DNA of 64,000 nucleotides from Bradyrhizobium sp. MOS003 (GCF_003020125.1 NZ_PYFW01000001.1:1240001-1304000), one strand, 5' to 3'. Numbered from the stretch's first letter, positions 27,515-36,844 are shown. The notes: a model not told the origin generated them from the sequence alone. Program-made: numbers and translations.

Positions 27515-28651
27515 TCAGGTGACGGCGCCGCGCGCCGCGATCGGCCAAAGCGCTTCCACGCGGGCGTCCGGCGTATTGAAGCCGCGCACGCCGACATACC
27601 AGTCGTAGAGATTGACGGTCGGGTCGCAATGACCGGGGATCAGCGTCACCCTGTCGCCGGTCGCCAGCCGCGACGAAGCGCTGTCGAAGTCGAGCACGCC
27701 GTGCTCGTCGGAGGGCATATGATAGCGCAGGTCGGGCCGGCCCAGCACGGCCGGAAATCCACTGTCGTTCGACAGGGCCTTGTGGCCGGCATCGATGACC
27801 GCGCGTTCGCCGGAGGCGGTGCTCATCACGGTCGAGATCACGAACAGCGCATGCTCGAACGGAATGGCGTTGCGCGTCCCGTCGGCGACGTTCTTGGCGT
27901 AGTCGGCGTCCATGAAAATATAGGAGCCGGCCTGCAATTCGTTCCAGATGCCGCTCGCGCCTTCGAGCTCGAAGGTCCCGGTTCCCGCGCCTCCAATCGT
28001 CCGGCATTGAAAGCCCGCATCCTTGAGGACGCGCAGCGTCTCCGTGGTCGCGTTCGCGGCGCTGGTGATGGCCGCGCGCCGCTCCTCCGGCGTGCGCAAA
28101 TGCTGGGCGGAGCCGTGATAGGCTTGCAAACCGCCGAACGACAGGAAGCGTGACCCCGCTACCTGCCGCGCCAGGCCAACCGCCGCCGGGCCCGGCCTGA
28201 CGCCGCAGCGACCGGCGCCGACGTCGACTTCGACCAGGACCTCGATGTGCGACCCGGCCCGCTCCGCGGCGAGCGCCAGTTGCTCGACCGCCACGGAATC
28301 GTCGACGCAAACGCTGATGCGTGCGTGGCGCGCGAGCGCCGCGAGCCGTTCCAGCTTCCGCAGGCCCACCACCTCGTTGCTGACGAGCACGTCGCTCACC
28401 CCGCCCGCCACCAGAACCTCGGCCTCGGCGACCTTCTGGCAGCACATGCCGACCGCGCCGCGCGCGATCTGCTTGGCTGCGATGATCGGCGACTTGTGGG
28501 TCTTCGCATGCGGACGCAACCGGACGCCGAGCTTGCCGACCGCTGCCGCCATCGTGTCGAGATTGCGCTCGAAGGCGTCGAGGTCGATGATCAGCGCCGG
28601 CGTATCGATCTCGGACAACGGCGCGCCGATTTGGGCGGGTGGAAGGGACAT
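27515..28651 (-). CDS. D-threonine-aldolase-like PLP enzyme (DSD1 family)
   Basis: A 378-residue fold-III PLP protein of the D-threonine aldolase / D-serine dehydratase (DSD1) family. PALIIDLDAFERNL starts the alanine-racemase-like barrel, and RLRPHAKTHKSP holds the PLP lysine at about residue 50. GTFELEGASGIWNELQAGSYIFMD lies near the cofactor. The C-terminal PGHCDPTVNLYD supplies the His and Cys/Asp that bind a divalent metal in this family. Likely reaction: retro-aldol cleavage of a D-beta-hydroxy amino acid to glycine plus an aldehyde, or dehydration. ATG 28651 fits family starts; the longer frame to 29023 overlaps the cytochrome gene. An aldehyde product would suit the neighbouring molybdenum hydroxylase; this is inference. 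Confidence 0.87.
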   Translation of the reverse strand: MSLPPAQIGAPLSEIDTPALIIDLDAFERNLDTMAAAVGKLGVRLRPHAKTHKSPIIAAKQIARGAVGMCCQKVAEAEVLVAGGVSDVLVSNEVVGLRKLERLAALARHARISVCVDDSVAVEQLALAAERAGSHIEVLVEVDVGAGRCGVRPGPAAVGLARQVAGSRFLSFGGLQAYHGSAQHLRTPEERRAAITSAANATTETLRVLKDAGFQCRTIGGAGTGTFELEGASGIWNELQAGSYIFMDADYAKNVADGTRNAIPFEHALFVISTVMSTASGERAVIDAGHKALSNDSGFPAVLGRPDLRYHMPSDEHGVLDFDSASSRLATGDRVTLIPGHCDPTVNLYDWYVGVRGFNTPDARVEALWPIAARGAVT

Positions 28652-28740
28652 CGAAAGCCAGTCGATTGGATTCGGGTCCGCGCCCCGAATGTGCGGCAGC
28701 CTTTCTATGGCAACAACGGTCGCCGCACCAGTGGCGACAC

Positions 28741-30084
28741 CTACTCCGCCGTCTGCTCCCTCAACTCCGCCACATCCTTCGCCGTCAGCTTCGAGCCCTT
28801 CGCTCCAAACCGCGCCGTCACGTAGTTCGCCACCGCCGCGATCTCGTCGTCCGTATACGCATTGCCGAACGCTGGCATCGACAGCGCGCCATCCGGCGTG
28901 TGCCGCTTGGTGCCTGACAACACGATCTGCGCGACGTTGGTGGCGGCGGGATCGTTGACCGCCCAGGTGCCGGTCAGCGTCGCCATCGGCGACACCGGGC
29001 TCTCGCCGCTCCAGCCGTGGCAAGAGGCGCAGGCGCCCGCGAACAGCATCTTGCCGCGCGCGTCCGCCGTGATGCCGTCCTTGTGCGAGGCGGGCGCGAC
29101 CGGCGCCGTGGTCGCCGGCAGGTCGGGCGAGGGCTGCGGCGGCACGCTGCGCAAATACGCAACGATGCTGCGGATATCTTCGGGGGCGAACTGGCTAAAA
29201 CTGTGATCGACGGCTTCACCCATTGGACCCGACGCCGACCCATGGCCCGGCGCGTGGCCGAGCGACAGATACGAGATCAGGTCCTTGTCGCTCCAGTTGC
29301 CGAGACCTGTCGCCTTGTCGGAGGAGATGTTGAAGGCGCGCCAGCCCGCCGTGATCGCACCGGCGAATTTCCTGCGGTTGTCCAGCGCGAAGCCGAGATT
29401 GCGCGGGGTGTGGCATTCGCCGCAATGCGCCAGCGCTTCGACAAGATACGCGCCTCTGTTCCACTCCGGGCTCTTCGAGGTGTCGGGCGCAAAGCGCGTG
29501 TCCGGATTGAACACGGCCGACCAGACCATCATCGCCCAGCGCTGGTTGAACGGGAACGACAGCGTATTCTCCGGCGCCTTGGCGCGCACCGGCGGCAGGC
29601 TGAACAGATACGCCTTCACCGCCAGTACGTCCTCGTCGGTCATGAAGGTGTAGGACGTGTACGGCATCGCCGGATAGAGCCGGGCGCCGTCACGGCGCTT
29701 GCCGTGCTGGACCGCGTTCAGAAAATCCTGGTCGCTGTAATTGCCGATGCCGGTGTCCTTGTCCGGCGTGATGTTGGTCGAATAGAGCGTGCCGAACGGC
29801 AGCTTGAAGCCGAGCCCGCCGGAATACTCTTTCTCGCCAGGCTTGGTGTGGCAGACCATGCAGTCGGCGGCCTTTGCAATGTATTCGCCGCGTTCGACCA
29901 GGCTGGCCTTCTCGAGCTTGGCCGGCACACCGCTCGGCTTGCCCGCACGGTAATCCGCCAACGTCACTTTGGTGCCGCCGGCAAAGTCGAGCGGGCCGGG
30001 CCCGCGGACGATCCAGAGGCCGAGCGCCACTGCGACGATGGCGATCACGCCCAGGCTTGTGAGGATACGCATCTTGCCGCTCAT
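28741..30084 (-). CDS. Triheme cytochrome c subunit of a membrane-linked dehydrogenase
   Basis: A 447-residue protein with an N-terminal membrane anchor/signal (residues 6-26) and three CxxCH heme sites: CMVCH at 75-79, CGECH at 221-225 and CASCH at 352-356. This matches the cytochrome subunit that passes electrons from periplasmic molybdenum hydroxylases or alcohol/aldehyde dehydrogenases to the respiratory chain. ATG 30084 overlaps the stop of the molybdopterin subunit (ATGA), giving tight coupling. It is the third gene of the set. Met-containing patches such as PAMPY follow the first domain and could provide axial ligands. Confidence 0.92.
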   Translation of the reverse strand: MSGKMRILTSLGVIAIVAVALGLWIVRGPGPLDFAGGTKVTLADYRAGKPSGVPAKLEKASLVERGEYIAKAADCMVCHTKPGEKEYSGGLGFKLPFGTLYSTNITPDKDTGIGNYSDQDFLNAVQHGKRRDGARLYPAMPYTSYTFMTDEDVLAVKAYLFSLPPVRAKAPENTLSFPFNQRWAMMVWSAVFNPDTRFAPDTSKSPEWNRGAYLVEALAHCGECHTPRNLGFALDNRRKFAGAITAGWRAFNISSDKATGLGNWSDKDLISYLSLGHAPGHGSASGPMGEAVDHSFSQFAPEDIRSIVAYLRSVPPQPSPDLPATTAPVAPASHKDGITADARGKMLFAGACASCHGWSGESPVSPMATLTGTWAVNDPAATNVAQIVLSGTKRHTPDGALSMPAFGNAYTDDEIAAVANYVTARFGAKGSKLTAKDVAELREQTAE

Positions 30085-32249
30085 GCCTTCTTCCCCGCAG
30101 CCAGCAGTTTCCGATCGATCGGCAGGCGCCGCAGCGTCACGCCGGTCGCGGCGAGAATTGCGTTGCGCAGCGCAGGCGGCCCGGCATTGACACCGGCTTC
30201 TCCGATGCCGCCGGGCGCCTCGCCACTTTTCACGACGATCACCTCGATCTTCGGCGTCTCGTTGATGCGCATCATGCGGTAGTCGTGGAAGTTGGATTGC
30301 TGCACGCGGCCCTTTTCGATGGTGATCTCGCCATAGAGCGCGGCGGTCAGGCCGAAGATCAGCCCGCCCTCGATCTGCGCCTTCACCGTGTCGGGGTTGA
30401 CCGCGATGCCGGTGTCGACCACGGAGGTGATGCGACGGAGCGTGATCTCGCCAATGTCGTCGATCTCGGCCTCGACCACGGTGGCGAGGAAGCTCGCAAA
30501 TGACGGCTGCACGCAAACGCCGCGGCCGACGCGCGGCGGCAATGGCTGGCCCCAGCCGGACTTTTCGGCGACCAGGTTGAGCACCGCGAGCGCGCGCGGA
30601 TTCTTTGTCAGCATCGACCTTCGGAACTCGACCGGATCCTTGCCGGCCTTGCGGGCGAGTTCGTCCATTGCGCATTCGACCGCGAACACGTTGTTGTTGG
30701 GGCCGACGCCGCGCCAGAAGCCGGTCGGCACCGCCGGCGGTTCGGCACGGACATATTCGACGTGGAAGTTGTCGAAATCGTAGGGGGCATCGACGGCGGC
30801 ATCGATCGCGTCGATGTCGATGCCCTTCTGGAAGGCCGGCGGCAGCCAGCGCGCCAGCACTGCGGAGCCGGCGACCTTGTACTTCCATCCCGAGACCTTG
30901 CCGTCGACCAGCGACGCCGCGATCTGGTCGCGATAGACCGGACGGTAGACGTCGTGCTGGATGTCCTCCTCGCGGGTCCATATCACCTTGACGGGATAGT
31001 CGACCTGCCTGGCGACCTTCACCGCCGCGACCACCATGTCCGGTTCGAGCTTGCGGCCGAAGCCGCCGCCGAGCAGATGCTGGTTGACGATCACCTTGTC
31101 GACGGGGACACCCGCGGCCTTCGCCGCCTCGGATTGCACGCGCGTCATGATCTGCGTGCCGGTCCAGATTTCGCAAGAGTCCTTCGTGACCCGCACGGTA
31201 GCGTTGATCGGCTCCATCGACGCATGCGCCAGGAACGGCAGCTCGTAAGCCGCCTCGAACTTGTCGCCGCTCGCAAGCGCCTTGGCGATGTCGCCGGTCG
31301 ATTTCGCGACCACGCCGTCCTTCGCACTTGCATCGCGCAGGTTCTGCCAGATGTCCCTGGTGCTGATCGCGGCGTTCGCTCCCTCGTTCCACTCGATCTT
31401 GAGCGCCTCGAGACCTTTCTTTGCCGCCCACATGTGGTCGCCGATCACAGCGACGGCGTCATCGAGCACGACGACCTTGCGCACACCGGCGACCTTCACC
31501 GCGGCGCTGTCGTCGACCTTTCCGACCTTGCCGCCGAACACCGGGCAGTTGGCGATCACGGCGATCTTCATGTCGGGCAGGATCGCGTCGATGCCGTAGA
31601 CGGCCTTGCCGTTGACCTTGTCCGGCGTATCCAGCCGCTTCAGCGACTGGCCGATGAGAACGAAGTCCTTGGGATCCTTGACCGGAACGTCCTTCGGCGG
31701 GGTCTGGCCTTGTGCGGCGAGTGCCACCGCGCCGTAGCCGAGCTTGCGGCCGCTCGCGGCGTGAATGACCTCGCCCTTCGAGGCCGTACAGCCGGCGGGA
31801 TCGACCCCCCATTGCGCCGCCGCGGCCTGCACCAGCATCGCCCGCGCACTCGCCCCCGCTGCGCGCAGCGGTTTCCACCACGCACGGATCGAGGTCGAGC
31901 CCCCGGTTGCCTGCAGGCCGAAGGCCGGATTGGCGTAGAGCTTGTCATCGGGCGGCGCGTGCAGCACCTCAACCTTTGCCCAGTCGGCATCGAGCTCTTC
32001 GGCCAGGATCATCGAGATCGAGGTATAGGTGCCCTGGCCCATCTCGACCTGCGGCATCATCAGCACGGTGCGGCCGGTCTCGTCGATGCGGATGAAGGCG
32101 TTCGGAGCGAACTTGCCGTCGGTCGCATCCGCCGGCTGCGAGGGCTCGTTGACCGCCGCGCGTAGCGGCAGATGGAAGGCGAGCAAGAGACCGGTAGCGA
32201 GACCGCCGGTCAGCAGCGAACGGCGGGAGACGCTGTTGTGTGCATTCAT
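30081..32249 (-). CDS. Molybdopterin-binding subunit of an aldehyde/isoquinoline-type oxidoreductase
   Basis: A protein of about 722 residues in the xanthine-oxidase superfamily. It starts with a twin-arginine signal (SRRSLLTGGLATGLLLAF), indicating export of the folded cofactor-loaded enzyme. The molybdenum-site regions are visible: MPQVEMGQGTYTSISMILAEEL, HLLGGGFGRKLEPD and, near the C-terminus, GGIGEAGVNAGPPAL with the catalytic Glu. The overall order matches IorB/nicotinate-type subunits that pair with a small 2Fe-2S subunit. I chose ATG 32249 over GTG 32261. The substrate, an aldehyde or N-heteroaromatic compound, is not determined by sequence. No XdhC-type maturation gene is in the window. 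Confidence 0.9.
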   Translation of the reverse strand: MNAHNSVSRRSLLTGGLATGLLLAFHLPLRAAVNEPSQPADATDGKFAPNAFIRIDETGRTVLMMPQVEMGQGTYTSISMILAEELDADWAKVEVLHAPPDDKLYANPAFGLQATGGSTSIRAWWKPLRAAGASARAMLVQAAAAQWGVDPAGCTASKGEVIHAASGRKLGYGAVALAAQGQTPPKDVPVKDPKDFVLIGQSLKRLDTPDKVNGKAVYGIDAILPDMKIAVIANCPVFGGKVGKVDDSAAVKVAGVRKVVVLDDAVAVIGDHMWAAKKGLEALKIEWNEGANAAISTRDIWQNLRDASAKDGVVAKSTGDIAKALASGDKFEAAYELPFLAHASMEPINATVRVTKDSCEIWTGTQIMTRVQSEAAKAAGVPVDKVIVNQHLLGGGFGRKLEPDMVVAAVKVARQVDYPVKVIWTREEDIQHDVYRPVYRDQIAASLVDGKVSGWKYKVAGSAVLARWLPPAFQKGIDIDAIDAAVDAPYDFDNFHVEYVRAEPPAVPTGFWRGVGPNNNVFAVECAMDELARKAGKDPVEFRRSMLTKNPRALAVLNLVAEKSGWGQPLPPRVGRGVCVQPSFASFLATVVEAEIDDIGEITLRRITSVVDTGIAVNPDTVKAQIEGGLIFGLTAALYGEITIEKGRVQQSNFHDYRMMRINETPKIEVIVVKSGEAPGGIGEAGVNAGPPALRNAILAATGVTLRRLPIDRKLLAAGKKA

Positions 32250-32257
32250 GGCAATTC

Positions 32258-32722
32258 TCACGACTGACGGCCGTTGGCGGCCTGCTTGACCGCCTCGCGG
32301 ATGCGCACATAGGTGCCGCAGCGGCAGATGTTGCCAGCCATCGCGGCGTCGATGTCGGAATCATCAGGGTTGGGCGTTGCCGCCAGGAGAGCCGCGGCCG
32401 ACATGATCTGGCCGGACTGGCAATAGCCGCACTGAATCACTTCGAGATCGAGCCAGGCCTTCTGCACCTTCGCGCCGGCAGGCGTGCTGCCGACGTGCTC
32501 GATCGTGGTGATGGCGCGGTTTTCGACCGCGCTGACAGGCAGCACGCAGGAGCGTACCGCCTTGCCGTCGACATGCACCGTGCAGGCCCCGCATTGCGCG
32601 ATGCCGCAGCCGAATTTGGTGCCGGTCATTCCGAGGATGTCACGCAGCACCCACAGCAGCGGCATTTCAGGTGGCGCGTCGAACGATTTCGTTTCGCCGT
32701 TGATGGTGAGAACAGTTGCCAT
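32258..32722 (-). CDS. 2Fe-2S subunit of the molybdenum hydroxylase
   Basis: A 154-residue iron-sulfur protein of the xanthine-oxidase small-subunit type. The N-terminal plant-ferredoxin-like cluster uses Cys39, Cys44, Cys47 and Cys59 ([14 protein letters not shown], then RSC). The C-terminal helical cluster uses Cys98, Cys101, Cys133 and Cys135 ([17 protein letters not shown]). It relays electrons from the molybdenum centre to the cytochrome. It is first in the three-gene unit and ends 8 bases before the large subunit start. ATG 32722 has AAGGGG at 6 bases; ATG 32728 lies too close to that site. It lacks its own export signal and probably travels with the Tat-exported large subunit. Confidence 0.93.
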   Translation of the reverse strand: MATVLTINGETKSFDAPPEMPLLWVLRDILGMTGTKFGCGIAQCGACTVHVDGKAVRSCVLPVSAVENRAITTIEHVGSTPAGAKVQKAWLDLEVIQCGYCQSGQIMSAAALLAATPNPDDSDIDAAMAGNICRCGTYVRIREAVKQAANGRQS

Positions 32723-33045
32723 GTGCATCCCCTTGCTCGCTCGATCGCTTGCGGCGATCTAGTCAGCGAATTCGCGCGCGACAATAATCATACCGATACG
32801 ACACGATGAAGCGTCGCAATCTCCGGCAATGCATATTTGCGCTGCCGGCGCGTCAGCCCATGATGATCACGAATTCGTGCGGCGTTCGCTGCACGCGTTT
32901 TGGGGGGGATTGATATGATAATCGTCATGTTTTGACGCATTTTCGTCGTGCGCGTCGTTGGCCGCCGGAGATTGTCGTGCGGATGCGCAAAATCATGCGA
33001 TGACGAAAGTCGTGCGATTGGGAAAGCCGGATGACGGAGAGTCCC
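32723..33045. promoter_or_regulatory. Upstream region of the molybdenum hydroxylase operon with repeated TCGTGCG
   Basis: No gene is visible. The heptamer TCGTGCG occurs four times in one orientation: 32875-32881, 32946-32952, 32975-32981 and 33010-33016. The sequence between 32900 and 32945 is less G+C-rich (gatatgataatcgtcatg). Clustered direct repeats before an operon suggest a regulator-binding array, which is inference. Confidence 0.4.
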
Positions 33046-33069
33046 GCAAGGGCGAGCCTTGCCTTCGGC

Positions 33070-33208
33070 CCATCCTTCGAGACGCCGCCCTCAGCGGGCC
33101 TTCAGGATGAGGACGGAGTACGCAGCAGCAGTTTCATCGGACACCGATGCAGTGAAGCCCCATCCTGTGAGGGGAGCGCGAAACGGTCGTCTCGAAGGAC
33201 GAGGTGCT
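33070..33208. repeat. Intergenic element with 11-bp terminal inverted repeats
   Basis: ccttcgagacg (33074-33084) and cgtctcgaagg (33188-33198) are perfect inverted copies about 100 bases apart. The interior has ggccttcaggatgagg and a short atcggacaccgat hairpin. It has the size and symmetry of a nonautonomous palindromic element and encodes nothing. It is the only copy in this window. Confidence 0.65.
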
Positions 33209-33312
33209 TGCTCCGGCCCTGCCAAGCTCAGATGTTGAACTTCGGAAAAATGGCGTTGTGTCCCTGTTTTGCCCGACGAGTCAAAACGAGCCGGAGCCTG
33301 TCGGCGTAAATC

Positions 33313-33355
33313 ATTGATTTCGCACGCCCTGGCTACTGTGCATGGGGTTGTTTTC
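33313..33355. repeat. Short intergenic repeat (tactgtgcatggggttgt family), copy 2
   Basis: It is identical over 23 bases (33333-33355) to 611-633 and shares the preceding attgattt block. It lies 36 bases past the stop of the minus-strand chemoreceptor gene, the same relative position as copy 1. Confidence 0.7.
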
Positions 33356-33390
33356 CGATTTTTTGATTCAGGACGGGCCGCGCGCGCCCG

Positions 33391-34815
33391 TCAGCCCTGC
33401 CGAAATCCCATCCGGAAGGCGCCCCAGTGCTTGCCGCGGATCATGATCGGCGAGGACAGGTCCTTCATCAGCACGAATTGGCCGCCTCCCATATCGCGGC
33501 GGTAGGTCTGGAGCAGGAACGGCTTCGTGCTGCCTGCGACCTTCTTCACCGTGCGGTCGTTGAACAGGCGGCGGTTGCGGCAATTGGCGTTATTCCACAC
33601 GGGATCCTTGCCCTGCGGCAGGCGGTAGTTGGGGTTATGGGTCGGCAAATATCCGCTCCGCGCCCAGGCGACGCAATAGACGATGCGCGGATCGGATTTC
33701 TGGAGCGGATCCTGGATCGCGGGCAGCACGCGGTCGGTGAAGTCGACGTAGTTGGTGAGATATTGCTTGGGATCGGAGCCGGGAATTTCGCGGTAGGTCT
33801 CGTCCATGAGCTGGGCGAGCGTGATGTCGCCGCGATCGATCGCGGCTTCGAACTCGGCCGAGATCCGCTTGGCGGTATCGACCACGATGCGGATCAGCGG
33901 TGTGTCCGACGTTTCGACGCCGCTGTCGGCGATCAGTGCGATCAGGCCCTCGGATGTGTCGAGCAGCTTGGCCACCCGCTCGTCGGCGTTCTTGAGATCG
34001 CGCGAGGAGAGATCGACGCCCTTTCCGAGTTCGTTCAGCTCGCTGATCACGGTGTCGCAATGTCCGAGATTGGAGGTCGCCGCGCGCGTGACGCTGCCGA
34101 TCTGCGCCTCCACCGAGGCGAACCCTTGCTGGACCCGCGAGATGATGCCGGAGATCTGCTGGGCGCCTTCGCCGGCGGTCTTCGCGCGCTGCGAGGCGTC
34201 GCTGCTTTCGCCGATCAGGCCTTCGATCTGGCCGTCGAGATCGCGCACGGTGTCGGAGATCTGGTGCGTGGCCTGGCGGGTGGCTTCCGCGAGGTTCTTC
34301 ACTTCGCTTGCGACCACTGCGAAGCCGCGGCCGGCATTGCCGGCGCGGGCGGCTTCGATGGTTGCGTTCAGCGCAAGCAGATTGGTCTGCTTCGCGATCG
34401 CCTCGATCGAGCCGGAGACTTTCGCGACCTGGGCGAGCGCCGAGCCGACGGCGCTGAGGCGCGCTTCGATGCGCTCCACCGCGGCGACCAGCTCGGAGAT
34501 GTGGCTGACCGCGGCGTCGACGGCGCCGCGCGACTGCGCGATCTCGCCGACCGCCGCGGACGTGGTGGTTTGCACGGCCTGCGATGCATTGGCGATATCG
34601 TGGTTGGCCGAGACCATCGTCTCGGCGGTCTCCTGGAGATGGTGGAACCGTTCCGACTGGTTGGCGACGCGGTTGGCAACTTCCTGGACGTTGCCGGCGA
34701 TGTCGGCGAGTTCCACGCCGAGGCCACCGATGCGATCGGCAAGCTGGTCAATCAGCCGCTCGGCCAGCGTGCGGTTGGAGCCGGTGTCCATGACGGCAAG
34801 TTGTGCGACGGACAT
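33391..34815 (-). CDS. Soluble methyl-accepting chemotaxis protein with C-terminal sensor-like domain
   Basis: A 474-residue chemoreceptor without transmembrane helices. Residues about 20-290 form the long signalling coiled coil, with the CheA/CheW-contacting tip [21 protein letters not shown], followed by [19 protein letters not shown]. The C-terminal 160 residues form a compact domain ([55 protein letters not shown]) also found at the C-terminus of the neighbouring receptor and resembling a single Cache/PAS-like sensor. ATG 34815 (MSVAQLAV) is preferred to 34875. Receptor architecture is inverted: signalling first, sensing last. It lies about 180 bases after the second receptor gene on the same strand. 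Confidence 0.88.
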   Translation of the reverse strand: MSVAQLAVMDTGSNRTLAERLIDQLADRIGGLGVELADIAGNVQEVANRVANQSERFHHLQETAETMVSANHDIANASQAVQTTTSAAVGEIAQSRGAVDAAVSHISELVAAVERIEARLSAVGSALAQVAKVSGSIEAIAKQTNLLALNATIEAARAGNAGRGFAVVASEVKNLAEATRQATHQISDTVRDLDGQIEGLIGESSDASQRAKTAGEGAQQISGIISRVQQGFASVEAQIGSVTRAATSNLGHCDTVISELNELGKGVDLSSRDLKNADERVAKLLDTSEGLIALIADSGVETSDTPLIRIVVDTAKRISAEFEAAIDRGDITLAQLMDETYREIPGSDPKQYLTNYVDFTDRVLPAIQDPLQKSDPRIVYCVAWARSGYLPTHNPNYRLPQGKDPVWNNANCRNRRLFNDRTVKKVAGSTKPFLLQTYRRDMGGGQFVLMKDLSSPIMIRGKHWGAFRMGFRQG

Positions 34816-34994
34816 GTTCGATGAGTCCTCCAGACAGAGCCGTAAACCCGGCTCACGGCGGCATTCCCATTCCAATCCCGCTTAAAAGGATGATTCGCGG
34901 CCGGCGTCTTGCCTGAGCGTGCACTCAGGCGCATTTCGCGCCTTATTTCCCTGTTCCGTTCGAGAAGCTGCGGCACATATTTTCGGACCAGGCT

Positions 34995-36743
34995 CTAAAG
35001 CTTGTAAGCCGTGCGGAATCCGCCCCAGTGCCGGCCCTGCACGCGGATCGGAACGTCGATCTCGCGCATCATCACCGTATTCCCATTGCCCATGTCGCGC
35101 GCATAGCTCTGCACCAGATACGAGCGCAGGTTGCGCGCGGCCGCCAGCCCCGCCGGATCGTTGAAGATCCTGCGGTTGCGGCTGTTGGCCGTGTTCCAGG
35201 CGGCGTCGCCCGGACGCTGCGGATGCGAATAGATCCTGTTGTGCACCGGCAGGAAGCCGTTGCGGTCGACCATGGCGCAGAACGCCATGCGTTGGTCCTT
35301 GGCCAGAAAGGCTTCCTGGAAAGGTGGTAGCGCGCGGTCGGCCCAATCGAGATATTTCGTGCGGTATTGCTGCGGATCGGTTCCGGCGATTTCGGCATAG
35401 TCGGTGTCGAAGAGGTCGTCGATTTTGACTTCGCCGCGCGCAACCGCTTGTTCAAATATCTTCGTCAGCGCGTTGCCCGCCTCCATGGCGCGGGTGACGA
35501 ACTCGGTGTTCTCTTCGTGGATCGACCAGAGCCTGTCCTCGATCTTTTCGCGGAGCTCGGCATTGGGGCTGACGAATTGCGCGCGCGCGCCGGCCTTGGC
35601 TTGCTCGATCACGCGCAGGCGGCAGGCGCCGACGGCTTCGAGGGTGCCTTCGATGATCGCTTGCGGTGCAAGCCGGCCTGCATCCGCGCCGCCGATCAGC
35701 ACGCCGTCCATCGCAATTTCATAGACCGGCATCACGCCGCGCGCGCTCTCGAATTTGAGATGGCAGGGCAGCCGCTCGGTCTTGCGGCGGTCGTCGTGCT
35801 CGCTCTGGCCGAGCAGCACCGCGCAGCGCGATTTCAGCTTCTGTGCGAAGGTGGTGACGGCTTTGCCGGCGCTGGCGACGTTCTCGCCGTGGCTCTCGGC
35901 TGCCTTGGTCGCGGCGTCGATCTCGGCGGCGCTTTCGCCGACCGAGACGATGAACTCCGAGGCGCTGGCGGCGTTGCCGGAAACTTCGCTGGTGGTGGCG
36001 TTCTGTTCGGCGACCGCGCCGTTGACGGTCTCGAACACCGGTCGGATCGCCTCGATCGCCTGCGAAATGCGATGCACGGCCTCCGCGGAGCCGGCCGCGT
36101 CGCGCTGGAGCGCGTCGATCTTCCTCGTGATCTCTTCCGTCGCCCCTTGCGTCTGCACCGCGAGGGCCTTGACCTCGGTCGCAACGACCGCAAAGCCTCT
36201 GCCGGCAGCGCCCGCGCGCGCGGCCTCGATCGTCGAGTTGAGCGCGAGCAGCGTCGTTTGCCGCGCGATCTGCGCGATCAGATTGACGACGTTGCCGATG
36301 GCGGCGGAGGATTCGCGCAGGCGATCGACATTGGCACGGGCTTCCTGCGCCGCAGCGCTGGCCTCGTCCGCGAGCTTGCCGGCCTCGCGAACCTGCGCGC
36401 CGATGCCCAGCGCGGACTGGGTAAACTTGTCGGCGGCTTGGGCGAAGGTGGAAGCGGTCGATTGCGCGGCGTTGGTCCGGCCGGTCAGGGCATCGGTGCG
36501 ATCGCGGATGGCGGCAAGCGTCGTGGCCGTCGCCTCGGCGCCACCAGCCACCGAATTGGCGGCGCGCTCGAGCTGGCGGATCATCGCGCCGAGTTCGAGT
36601 TCAAGCAGCTCCAATATCTCCCGGGCCGAATCGGTTTCGACCGCGGGAACGGGCTCGGAATGGGCCGCCGGCTGCGGAGCCGCCGGGGCGGTCGCAGGCG
36701 CCGCCACGTCCGGCAGACGCTTCCGAAATAGTCCGAACGCCAT
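34995..36743 (-). CDS. Soluble chemoreceptor with PilZ and C-terminal sensor-like domains
   Basis: A 582-residue protein without transmembrane segments. After a Pro/Ala-rich N-terminus comes a methyl-accepting signalling domain (about 45-305) with the tip IAQIARQTTLLALNSTIEAAR. Residues about 318-410 form a PilZ domain: the RxxxR motif is in DDRRKTERLPCHLKF and the second motif in EIAMDGVLIGG, so c-di-GMP binding is plausible. The C-terminal 165 residues match the sensor-like domain of the next gene (RTKYLDWADRALPPF, NSRNRRIFNDP, GRHWGGFRTAYKL). It could thus couple c-di-GMP and a cytoplasmic signal to the chemotaxis pathway. It is divergent from the yebC gene. Confidence 0.88.
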   Translation of the reverse strand: MAFGLFRKRLPDVAAPATAPAAPQPAAHSEPVPAVETDSAREILELLELELGAMIRQLERAANSVAGGAEATATTLAAIRDRTDALTGRTNAAQSTASTFAQAADKFTQSALGIGAQVREAGKLADEASAAAQEARANVDRLRESSAAIGNVVNLIAQIARQTTLLALNSTIEAARAGAAGRGFAVVATEVKALAVQTQGATEEITRKIDALQRDAAGSAEAVHRISQAIEAIRPVFETVNGAVAEQNATTSEVSGNAASASEFIVSVGESAAEIDAATKAAESHGENVASAGKAVTTFAQKLKSRCAVLLGQSEHDDRRKTERLPCHLKFESARGVMPVYEIAMDGVLIGGADAGRLAPQAIIEGTLEAVGACRLRVIEQAKAGARAQFVSPNAELREKIEDRLWSIHEENTEFVTRAMEAGNALTKIFEQAVARGEVKIDDLFDTDYAEIAGTDPQQYRTKYLDWADRALPPFQEAFLAKDQRMAFCAMVDRNGFLPVHNRIYSHPQRPGDAAWNTANSRNRRIFNDPAGLAAARNLRSYLVQSYARDMGNGNTVMMREIDVPIRVQGRHWGGFRTAYKL

Positions 36744-36814
36744 CAGGTCTCTCTTGTCGGAGGACGAGCAAACGCTATTTTCGCAAGCCGGAATGAAATC
36801 AGGGTTAACGTTGC

Positions 36815-36844
36815 CTGACTTTTGGGCTGATGTGCTACGATACT
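36815..36844 (+). promoter_or_regulatory. Possible sigma-70-type promoter for yebC
   Basis: CTGACT (36815-36820) and GATACT (36839-36844) each match four of six consensus positions with an 18-base spacer. They lie about 100 bases before the yebC start in the divergent spacer. Only a weak call by eye. Confidence 0.3.

Noticed and set aside
33372..33392. Hairpin gacgggc...gcccgtc at the chemoreceptor stop as a terminator
   Set aside because: A 7-bp stem is present, but on the minus strand it is followed by an A-rich stretch, so it does not fit an intrinsic terminator.
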